Origin: Chitinophagales bacterium
GTDB taxonomy: Bacteria > Bacteroidota > Bacteroidia > Chitinophagales > Chitinophagaceae
Direction: 5' to 3'
NCBI GenBank assembly: GCA_015654495.1
Contig: JAATGW010000527.1
Location: forward strand, 1-16,772
Length of the DNA: 16,772 nt
Under the pieces are notes generated by a model. It searched no databases, had not been told where the DNA came from, and saw nothing but the letters and a program-made list of their open reading frames with translations. The position numbers were made by a program, and so were the translations under genes. This document shows positions 7,501 through 13,274 of the stretch, one piece after another. The first letter of the stretch is position 1. Each line of letters begins with the position of its first letter.

Positions 7501-9562
7501 TTTCCGACAATGTAAGCGCGTTTGCTGTCACCCTTAATGTGTCATAAACAAAGAAATTACCCGCATTACAACCATTTACAACAAACATGGGATACTTTCC
7601 CTGGTTATTGTAGATATTCGGGTCATCAAGGTTAAACTCAAGTGTATTGGCAGAGGAGTGACCAAAATAGGTGAGCAGGTTTATGCCTTTCTCAAATAAT
7701 TCTTTCAGCTGCTGCGAGGTAAGCTGTTGTACGGAGTAAGCAGAGTTTTTACTGAAGCTGTATACCTTACCACCAAATGCTGTATCCTCAATCACTTTTG
7801 CTGCAGCATTCATGTAACCATAAATTACTGACTGCAGAAAAGGATCACTACCACCGATTGCGTGTACAACATTTTTCAGCCAGCCACGATCTGCAAATGT
7901 CTGGGATCCGGTTTTTAATACCTCCTCATGTTCCTTTACTTTATTCAGGTAGTGCTCAATTTCATCAGGGAAGCAAACTGCTAACCGGCCAATTGGCGTC
8001 TCCGGAATCGGATCAAGATCATCAGAAGCAAGAAGATTATCAGATGCAGGCGATCCAAAAGTCGGAACCATCTGCATCCTGTCAGTAATAGGTTTTGCCT
8101 GTTGTGTCCGGTACTGATCGTAAGTGAGCCCGCGACCGATCAGGAAAATGAATTTCGGTTTTACTGTAAAAGTTTGCCGCGCAAAGCGGATAAAATTTTT
8201 AACCGAAAGCGGGTGCATTTTTACCCCATATGCAAACTGATCTACAAGCTGATCAATATCATATATCTGAGCATTAAAACTTCCACCCTGAGGCGAAGTT
8301 CTGAAACTACGATAGGCTTCCACCGGATTCCCGTTGGTGCCGTTATACAACATTGGGTTCGAGATGATAATAAAATCACCTTGTTTCTTCGAATAGTCCT
8401 GGAACTTTATTTCTTTAAGATGAGAAACATCTGTCAATGAAGGACCGGCTGTATTCAGCATCACCAAACGACGGTCACCCGATGGCGGCAGAACAAATCT
8501 CAGGCGGGATGCAGATTTTACCGCAGTATATCTTTTATTATTGGTTATGTCATACAAAATTGGAGTTGACGTACCTGGAAAATTAAATGCATTGATATCC
8601 AGGTAATGACCTACCGTGTTTCCGGGAAGATGAAAGTCAAAAAAAGCAACCGAACCGAAATTGAATTGCCGCGGATATACCATTTCTATTTTTCCAATGG
8701 ACATCCGGTCTGTCGGAACTGTACTACTATTTACTATGCGGAAAGTGTCAACGGTTTTCCCAATATATGCAAGCGGAATATTCATTTCCTTTACAGATGT
8801 CTGGAAAAAATTCATCTGTTCATCAACAACCTTATTACCGTTGATATAAACCTGCCAGCTGCGCTGATTTTGAGCGTTGCCCCCGGCTGAAACCCTGAAC
8901 GTTACATTATCAGGACCGCCAGTGTAAACAAATAAATTGTTCCTGTTTTCGGCAAATGCCCTTGCTGGTGCAATATCTCCCGAAGTCCAACCCTCACCAG
9001 GTTCATAAGTGGAAGAATAAACATATTCTCCTACAACCGCCGCGCGTCCTGGATTTAACCTCACTTTTGTTTGCGCACTCACGAATGTATGCATGAAGTA
9101 AGGTGTTGCAGGCAGAGTATTCCCGGCAACAATATTTGCCTGGTCCACCATTCTTTGATTGGCACCACCCGGATTTACCGTAAGAAAATAGGCTGATGTA
9201 TCGGTCTGTACACTGTATCTCGAAGAAACTCTTTCAGTTGGGTTCGCATACAGTCCATCGTCAAGGGATCCATCATTGATCTCACCCATGAATTCAATAA
9301 AATCACCGGCCGTAAGCAATCCTGAAGCTTTAGAGGTATATAAAGGTACTTCCCTGCCATTGTGAAAGGCCTGAAAATCCTGCGCCGGCACATTGCCAAG
9401 ACCCGCTGATTCAAGAACAGTCTGATTCACCCGCACAAGACCGGAAATGCCGACATGAATTTTGTAATAGGTCTTATTGTAATCTATCCATTCATTGTTG
9501 TATTGAGCTTTCACAACGAAAGCAAAAGCAAACAATAAAAGGGTCATCAAAAATTTCTTCAT
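4538..9562 (-). CDS. porU2: PorU2-like type IX secretion C25 (gingipain-family) cysteine peptidase
   Basis: At 1674 aa this is the largest gene here. Residues 1-19 (MKKFLMTLLLFAFAFVVKA) form a signal peptide. A beta-rich N-terminal region follows to about 390. The C25 peptidase-like core spans about 395-775, with His635 in TYFGHSSANT and Cys665 in VVNGCNAGNFF, the expected His/Cys dyad 30 residues apart, and closes with LLHGDPAIRLYP (761-772). Next come CARDB/Ig-like repeats (one about 785-900, ending in EISESNNVYTKSF), more beta-domains, and a C-terminal FlgD-like/type IX sorting-type domain: YPNPFTT at 1564, KWDGTDQYG near 1620, GVYLYR at 1634. PorU is the sortase that removes the C-terminal signal of type IX cargo and couples it to A-LPS. 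PorU2 paralogues are longer, and their precise role is less certain. porV2 lies 16 bp upstream, as expected for the pair. It could alternatively be a secreted C25 cargo peptidase. Confidence 0.85.
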   Translation of the reverse strand: MKKFLMTLLLFAFAFVVKAQYNNEWIDYNKTYYKIHVGISGLVRVNQTVLESAGLGNVPAQDFQAFHNGREVPLYTSKASGLLTAGDFIEFMGEINDGSLDDGLYANPTERVSSRYSVQTDTSAYFLTVNPGGANQRMVDQANIVAGNTLPATPYFMHTFVSAQTKVRLNPGRAAVVGEYVYSSTYEPGEGWTSGDIAPARAFAENRNNLFVYTGGPDNVTFRVSAGGNAQNQRSWQVYINGNKVVDEQMNFFQTSVKEMNIPLAYIGKTVDTFRIVNSSTVPTDRMSIGKIEMVYPRQFNFGSVAFFDFHLPGNTVGHYLDINAFNFPGTSTPILYDITNNKRYTAVKSASRLRFVLPPSGDRRLVMLNTAGPSLTDVSHLKEIKFQDYSKKQGDFIIISNPMLYNGTNGNPVEAYRSFRTSPQGGSFNAQIYDIDQLVDQFAYGVKMHPLSVKNFIRFARQTFTVKPKFIFLIGRGLTYDQYRTQQAKPITDRMQMVPTFGSPASDNLLASDDLDPIPETPIGRLAVCFPDEIEHYLNKVKEHEEVLKTGSQTFADRGWLKNVVHAIGGSDPFLQSVIYGYMNAAAKVIEDTAFGGKVYSFSKNSAYSVQQLTSQQLKELFEKGINLLTYFGHSSANTLEFNLDDPNIYNNQGKYPMFVVNGCNAGNFFVYDTLRVTANALTLSEKYVLADKRGCIGFMASTHYGIVAYLNIFTYGLYEAISSQYTLPISQLQIEASKKLLSITGSTDFFGKMHAEEVLLHGDPAIRLYPQPAPDYIIEESFIKFDPAFISVADKEFTTDIRMYNIGKAVTDSILVDIKRQLPNGTQTVVFHSKIPGIRYMDSILLKLQINPLTDKGENKLIITVDADDAVAEISESNNVYTKSFYIIEEEARPISPINLGIVGTSNVTFYASVANPLSAPRNYIMEIDTTELFNSSWKKSQTINSPGGLLQFDIAGLNFSDSTVYYWRTSPVPLTGDVYVWNSSSFVYLPNAGQGFNQSHYFQHKKDEFSDIRLEDDRAFRYGTVNARLTIKNGLDPYYGAFQVGVTLNTDIFTNYGCTLHSLQIFVYDSLTLEPWKNTLQPDGSGRFGSIPPCIHNSLCFEFPYFDSSYRRKAMAFLESIPKGYFVSITNFGKNSNTRFISEWMSDTLRLGSGRSLYHTLKNMGFTDIDGFTHNVPFIFFQKKGVPSYPIYSKIGNKESDFLEANFDLSIRLNYGQISSPWFGPAIRWDRLKIDARNIEAEKDSVGYILYGKDNAGNETILTDLHSTTDTSIQFVDAQMFPYLRIQMRNRDTINGTPQQIKYWRVFAQLPPEGALIPLPGITNKDTIELGEAMNFRVAFKNISPTPFDSLLVKMTVTDKNNLTHPIEIPRRKPLLPNDTIVISHSFDTKDLSEYNTLFLNVNPDFDQPEQFLFNNFVFKAFYVKPDSYHPTLDVTFDGVHILNRDIVSAKPKIMVKLKDNSKFLALNDTSLLKVKVKYPNGDERSFRFDNDTLRFTPADLSGGKDDNTATIDFGPYFPEDGEYELIVTGKDKSGNTTGFTDYRVVFAVINKPMISNLLNYPNPFTTSTAFVFTVTGTEPPQNLRIQILTITGKIVREITKEELGPIHVGRNITEFKWDGTDQYGQKLANGVYLYRVLTNLNGKSLDKYKAEGDKTDQYFRAGYGKMYLMR

Positions 9563-9578
9563 ACCAGGTGATGTATTT

Positions 9579-10688
9579 CTATTGGTTTTCTTTCTTTTTC
9601 CGGATCAGGTTTAACCTAAGCGAAAAAATATGGGAATATAAGGGATTGGATTGGTTGGCCAGGTTCGTGAAAGCATAGTCGATTGCAAGGCTTTTAAGCT
9701 TGAAACCCACGCCCACACTGGGCTGGTAGATCCATACTTTCTGCTGGTTCAATGTGTCGCCATCTTTAAGGGCCTGCTGGAAATTATAAATTCCACCACG
9801 CACAAAAATCAGGTCTTTGTAACCGAGTTCAACTCCTGCCCGCGGATCTATGCTCACCGGATCTGCACTAACCACAACATTTCTTTGTCCGTCAAAGGTG
9901 ATATCAAAATTAGCTTCGGCCTGAAGTTTAAACTGGGAGGATAACCTGAACGTATAGGCGCCACCGAGAATAAGCCGCGGCGCAGTCATTTCAGTCGACT
10001 TGACCGGGATATCATTATTGGTCAGGTACAGGACTTCTTTTTCTTTTTCTGTGAAACTGAATTTCCAGGCATTAAACGTGGTTGTAAGATCTTTAACGGT
10101 AAGGCCCAGGTGCCAGTTTTTAAAATGCATCTGCAGGCCTGCATCGATACCAAAACCCCAGGCTTTGGCAAAACTTCCTACACTGCGGTGTATCACTTTT
10201 GCATTGGCTCCAAAACTGATTTTCTTTTCCTCCGTATTCATCAGTGACTGAGCATAGGTGAATAAAAAGGCATAATCGGCTGAGGAAAAAGACCGAACAT
10301 TATTATAGTTCAGTGACCCATCTGGTTCTACGAGAAATAATGTATTAGGGATGTCATCCACGGCAAAACGAAGCAGAGAAAAGCTGAGTGAACGTTTGTC
10401 GTCATGAACAGGAAGGGCAACGCTTAAATAGTCGTATTTACCTATCCCTGCAAAATATTCGGCATGCATCGCCGTGATAATCGGATAGTCCCGAACGTGA
10501 AAAAGACCTGCAGGATTCCAGTAGCCGGCGGTTCCGTCGCTTACAGAAGCCACCTGCGCACCTCCCATCGCGAGCCCACGTGCACCTGCGCCGATATTAA
10601 GAAATTCATTGGAATATTTCCTGAATTGGGAAAAAGCTATTGTATGCAGGGTTACAAAAAAAATAAGCAGCGCAGATTTACGGTTCAT
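9579..10688 (-). CDS. porV2: PorV2-like outer-membrane beta-barrel protein (PorV/PorQ family)
   Basis: This 369-aa protein starts with a signal peptide (MNRKSALLIFFVTLHTIAFSQ), followed by the PorV/PorQ family signature around residues 28-63: FLNIGAGARGLAMGGA, then VSDGTAGYWNPAGL. The rest is a series of alternating amphipathic strands typical of a FadL-like barrel, for example YDYLSVALPV and KLQAEANFDITF. In the type IX system PorV is an outer-membrane shuttle that carries cargo from the translocon to the PorU sortase. A second pair, PorV2/PorU2, occurs in many Bacteroidota. The 16-bp spacing to the PorU2-like gene and one shared promoter upstream support joint function. The barrel ends LNLIRKKKENQ, without the aromatic terminal residue of classical porins. 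PorQ is the main alternative assignment. Confidence 0.85.
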   Translation of the reverse strand: MNRKSALLIFFVTLHTIAFSQFRKYSNEFLNIGAGARGLAMGGAQVASVSDGTAGYWNPAGLFHVRDYPIITAMHAEYFAGIGKYDYLSVALPVHDDKRSLSFSLLRFAVDDIPNTLFLVEPDGSLNYNNVRSFSSADYAFLFTYAQSLMNTEEKKISFGANAKVIHRSVGSFAKAWGFGIDAGLQMHFKNWHLGLTVKDLTTTFNAWKFSFTEKEKEVLYLTNNDIPVKSTEMTAPRLILGGAYTFRLSSQFKLQAEANFDITFDGQRNVVVSADPVSIDPRAGVELGYKDLIFVRGGIYNFQQALKDGDTLNQQKVWIYQPSVGVGFKLKSLAIDYAFTNLANQSNPLYSHIFSLRLNLIRKKKENQ

Positions 10689-10750
10689 CTGGTTGATTTT
10701 CGAAAGGCGTTCGCACTAAAATAGTCTCTGGTAAATGTTGCGTCTATCTG

Positions 10751-10782
10751 CAAATGTACGGTGATAAGCAACTAAAAACCAA
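10751..10782 (-). promoter_or_regulatory. Promoter of the porV2-porU2 operon
   Basis: On the minus strand TACATTTG (10751-10758) is a full TAnnTTTG match. A TTG at 10780-10782 lies 21 bp upstream. The predicted start leaves a leader of about 55 nt before the porV2 ATG at 10688. Confidence 0.65.
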
Positions 10783-10830
10783 CAAACTCAATGGATTATA
10801 ACGACAGAGGGGTCCGGATTATTGCCCTTT

Positions 10831-10862
10831 GTTGGGCCTGAAATTTACTTGCCTTACATTTG
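10831..10862 (+). promoter_or_regulatory. Promoter of tyrS
   Basis: The -7 box TACATTTG (10855-10862) has a GTTG (10831-10834) 20 bp upstream. It uses the same eight bases as the divergent porV2 promoter about 100 bp away. Transcription should begin near 10867-10869, so upstream in-frame ATG codons such as 10822 cannot be used from this promoter. Confidence 0.75.
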
Positions 10863-10872
10863 CGCAAATTCG

Positions 10873-12162
10873 ATGAAAATGAACCTGGTAGAGGAAATTA
10901 AATGGCGTGGAATGCTGCAGGATATCATGCCTGGTACTGAAGATCAGCTTAATAAAGAAATGACCCTCGGATATATCGGCTTCGACCCGACGGCTGATAG
11001 TCTTCATATCGGCAGCATGGTTCAGATTCTTTTATTACTTCACCTGCAAAAGGCTGGCCATAAACCTATTGCGCTTGTCGGCGGGGCTACCGGTATGATC
11101 GGCGACCCCTCAGGAAAGAGTGATGAAAGAAATCTACTGAGCGATGAAGACCTTATCCGTAACCAGGCAGGTATCCAGCGGCAACTGGAAAAATACATCG
11201 ACTTTTCAGAATCCATTCCTAACGCCGCCGAAATCCTGAATAATATGACCTGGTTCCGCGATATGGATTTTATCCGTTTTCTCCGCGATATCGGTAAACA
11301 TATTACAGTTAACTACATGATGGCCAAGGATAGTGTGCGGAAAAGAATCGAAGGAGAAACAGGAATCAGCTATACCGAATTTGCTTACCAGCTGATGCAG
11401 GGTTATGACTACTACTGGCTTTATACAAACAGAAATGTGAAACTCCAGTGCGGTGGTAGCGACCAGTGGGGAAATATTCTTACAGGTACGGAGCTGATCA
11501 GGAGAAAAGCAGGCGGGGAAGCATTTGCTTTTACCTGTCCGCTGATAACCAAAGCCGACGGAGGTAAATTCGGCAAATCTGAAAAAGGCAATGTGTGGCT
11601 TGATCCTGAAAAAACTTCCCCTTACCAGTTTTATCAATTCTGGTTGAATGCTACTGACGCAGACGCTGAAAAATGGATCCGCATATTCACTTTTTTAGGA
11701 AAAGAGGAAGTAGAATCATTAACTGATGATCATTTGAAAAATACAGAGTCCAGAATATTGCAGAAAAAACTGGCTGCTGAAATCACCGGGCTGGTTCACG
11801 GAAAAGAGGAACTCGAATCAGCCATTTCAACAAGCGGAAAATTGTTCAGTAATAGTGCGGAGGCCAGCTTCAGTTCATTTACGGAACCGGAACTTTTAAG
11901 CGCCATGGAAGGTGTACCTCAGTTTAACTGGAACCGCGACAAACTCAATGCCGGTACAGATCTGGTGACCATGCTGGCGGAAACCGGGATTTTCCCAAGC
12001 AAAGGCGATGCAAGAAAAATGGTTTTAGGTGGCGGAGTGAGCCTCAACCGTGAAAAAGTAACTGATCCGGTAAAACTCTTATCGACTGATCAGCTGATCG
12101 CCGGCAAATACCTGGTTGTACAAAAAGGAAAGAAGAACTATTACCTCGTAATTGCCGAATAA
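10873..12162 (+). CDS. tyrS: Tyrosyl-tRNA synthetase
   Basis: The product (429 aa from this ATG, 427 from the next at 10879) charges tRNA-Tyr with tyrosine in the cytoplasm. It is a class I synthetase of the bacterial TyrRS type. Counting from the ATG at 10879, the HIGH-type motif is HIGS at 43-46, the tyrosine-binding YQLMQGYDYYWLY at 170-182, GGSDQWGNI at 192-200, and the KMSKS-type loop KFGKS at 230-234. A C-terminal S4-like RNA-binding domain starts near residue 360 (VTMLAETGIFPSKGDARKM). Longer in-frame starts exist back to 10822, but the -7 box at 10855-10862 lies inside that extension, and homologues begin at M(K)NFVEEL-like sequence, matching MKMNLVEEI here. The leader is therefore only about 4-12 nt with no Shine-Dalgarno sequence. 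The gene is convergent with the SGNH hydrolase. Confidence 0.95.
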   Translation: MKMNLVEEIKWRGMLQDIMPGTEDQLNKEMTLGYIGFDPTADSLHIGSMVQILLLLHLQKAGHKPIALVGGATGMIGDPSGKSDERNLLSDEDLIRNQAGIQRQLEKYIDFSESIPNAAEILNNMTWFRDMDFIRFLRDIGKHITVNYMMAKDSVRKRIEGETGISYTEFAYQLMQGYDYYWLYTNRNVKLQCGGSDQWGNILTGTELIRRKAGGEAFAFTCPLITKADGGKFGKSEKGNVWLDPEKTSPYQFYQFWLNATDADAEKWIRIFTFLGKEEVESLTDDHLKNTESRILQKKLAAEITGLVHGKEELESAISTSGKLFSNSAEASFSSFTEPELLSAMEGVPQFNWNRDKLNAGTDLVTMLAETGIFPSKGDARKMVLGGGVSLNREKVTDPVKLLSTDQLIAGKYLVVQKGKKNYYLVIAE

Positions 12163-12166
12163 CCCT

Positions 12167-12200
12167 TACGTTAAACGTTGACCGTTAAACGTTTAACGTA
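12167..12200. repeat. Heptamer array forming a 13-bp perfect inverted repeat (tract A)
   Basis: From 12169 the units CGTTAAA, CGTTGAC, CGTTAAA and CGTTTAA follow each other at exact 7-bp steps. Because the unit is nearly self-complementary, 12167-12179 and 12188-12200 are perfect reverse complements with an 8-nt spacer. The tract separates the convergent tyrS and SGNH hydrolase genes. The TAA stop of the latter (12193-12195) lies inside it. There is no T-run, so terminator activity is uncertain. Confidence 0.85.
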
Positions 12201-12894
12201 GTTTACTGATCTCTTTCCACATCTCTTCCATCACAAGCTTATTGCCTGAAGGGTTGAGGTGTACGCGATCTGTAGTGAGTATTCCCATCTCTTTATTCTC
12301 GGGATTGTTTTTTAGGTCGTAATCTATAAAAGCTTTGCGCAGATCGACAAGGGGGAGTTGTTGTTCTCTGGCAATATTCCGGATGAAAAAAGAATAGCGG
12401 TTAAGATCGCCGTCCTGCATGTTTGAATTATCTGTCCTTTCTCCGATCACTGCAGGCGTACACAATATCACGCTGATCTTATTTGCTTTCAGTTTTTGTA
12501 TAACAGCGTTATAGAATTTGACGAACTTATCAGGATCTGTTCCTGTGCCGGAGGAGGATTTGTGCCATACATCGTTAACACCAACGTAAATCACCACTAT
12601 ATCCGGATTTTTCTTGATTACATCAGAATCCATCCGGAGATAGAGGTCATAAATTTTGTTACCTCCGATGCCAGCTCCGGTAAGTTCATATTTTGCAGCG
12701 AGGTTCTGACCTTCGAGCATCTTATTCATCTGATCGATATACCCGGTTGGCATCACTCCGGCCTGGGTAATTGAATCACCAAAAAACACAATCTTTTTTT
12801 TCTCCTGGCGCTGTATATAGGAGAAACCGGACATGACTAAAAAGGTCGTAAAGATCAGGCCAATAAGTGCCGACATGCGGGAAACAACTGGCAT
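12193..12894 (-). CDS. SGNH/GDSL-family hydrolase, exported or membrane-anchored
   Basis: This 233-aa protein has all four SGNH blocks: Ser41 in IVFFGDSITQAG, the glycine block GAGIGGNK (73-80), Asn107 in YVGVNDVWH, and Asp209-x-x-His212 in TTDRVHLNPSGNKL. Such enzymes hydrolyse esters, often acetyl groups on carbohydrates or lipids; the substrate cannot be read from sequence. Residues 7-26 are hydrophobic and suggest an N-terminal signal anchor or signal peptide, so it probably acts in the periplasm or at the envelope. A second Met at residue 7 is an alternative start. Its last codon and stop overlap a heptamer repeat array, so its final residues may be set by the repeat. An octamer pair GGCGATAA-GGTGATAA sits directly upstream of its start (12900-12915). 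It is monocistronic as far as can be seen. Confidence 0.9.
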   Translation of the reverse strand: MPVVSRMSALIGLIFTTFLVMSGFSYIQRQEKKKIVFFGDSITQAGVMPTGYIDQMNKMLEGQNLAAKYELTGAGIGGNKIYDLYLRMDSDVIKKNPDIVVIYVGVNDVWHKSSSGTGTDPDKFVKFYNAVIQKLKANKISVILCTPAVIGERTDNSNMQDGDLNRYSFFIRNIAREQQLPLVDLRKAFIDYDLKNNPENKEMGILTTDRVHLNPSGNKLVMEEMWKEISKLR

Positions 12895-13017
12895 AATGGG
12901 GCGATAAGGTGATAAAGGGTTTATGAGCTACGGATGCAAAGAAATCAAATACTCGCGAGAAAACGCGTTTGGGAGGTAAATATTTTGGATACACCATCAG
13001 ATCCGCGTAGATGGGTA

Positions 13018-13084
13018 GCTGAAAGTTTAACGTTGAAAGTTATAGGCCGGAGGTTATTAAGTTATCAGGTTATTAGGTTTTTTG
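13018..13084 (+). repeat. Phased heptamer/octamer array (tract B1)
   Basis: From 13018 the consecutive units are GCTGAAA, GTTTAAC, GTTGAAA, GTTATAG and GCCGGAG at 7-bp steps. The phase then changes to 8 bp: GTTATTAA, GTTATCAG, GTTATTAG and GTTTTTTG, ending at 13084. Nearly every unit begins GTT. Confidence 0.8.
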
Positions 13085-13102
13085 AAATATGAACCGCTGG
13101 TG

Positions 13103-13157
13103 GTTGAAAGTTATAGGTATGAGGTTCTATGTTTTAGTTGCAAGTTGCAAGTTTATT
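13103..13157 (+). repeat. Phased heptamer array (tract B2)
   Basis: The units are GTTGAAA, GTTATAG, GTATGAG, GTTCTAT, then a six-base GTTTTA, then GTTGCAA twice and GTTTATT. The first 15 bases repeat 13032-13046 exactly, 71 bp downstream. Confidence 0.8.
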
Positions 13158-13206
13158 AATTCACGTTATTAATCATCAAGTGTTAATTTTTTAAAAAGCA
13201 CTTGAA

Positions 13207-13266
13207 AACCTGATAACTTAATGACCTGACAGCCCAGCTTTTCACTTTCAGCTTATAACGTTAAAA
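13207..13266 (-). repeat. Inverted copy of the heptamer/octamer array (tract B3)
   Basis: Read on the minus strand the units are GTTATAA, GCTGAAA, GTGAAAA (7 bp), then GCTGGGCT, GTCAGGTC, ATTAAGTT and ATCAGGTT (8 bp). Bases 13207-13227 are the reverse complement of 13051-13071 with one mismatch in 21, so B1 and B3 could form a long hairpin around B2. GCTGAAA occurs in both. Confidence 0.75.
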
Positions 13267-13274
13267 CCTTGCGT

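Larger units (their letters stand above)
12895..13274. other. 380-bp gene-free region composed largely of short phased repeats
   Basis: Between the SGNH hydrolase start and the stop of the outer-membrane receptor I find no credible gene or RNA. The right three quarters (13018-13266) are made of 7- and 8-bp units arranged in two forward arrays and one inverted array, listed separately. The remaining left portion would carry the SGNH hydrolase promoter; TTTCTTTG on the minus strand (12943-12950) is only a partial match. Confidence 0.7.

Noticed and set aside
5019..9414. Several 65-110 codon frames on either strand within the PorU2-like gene
   Set aside because: All are shadows of one long, well-supported coding sequence and show no recognisable domains.
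12169..12196. Heptamer arrays as a CRISPR or other repeat-spacer array
   Set aside because: Units are only 7-8 bp, contiguous and without spacers, and no cas gene is present.
13177..13204. CAAGTG/CACTTG hairpin as the terminator of the receptor gene
   Set aside because: The stem is only 6 bp with a large AT-rich loop and no following T-run on the minus strand.
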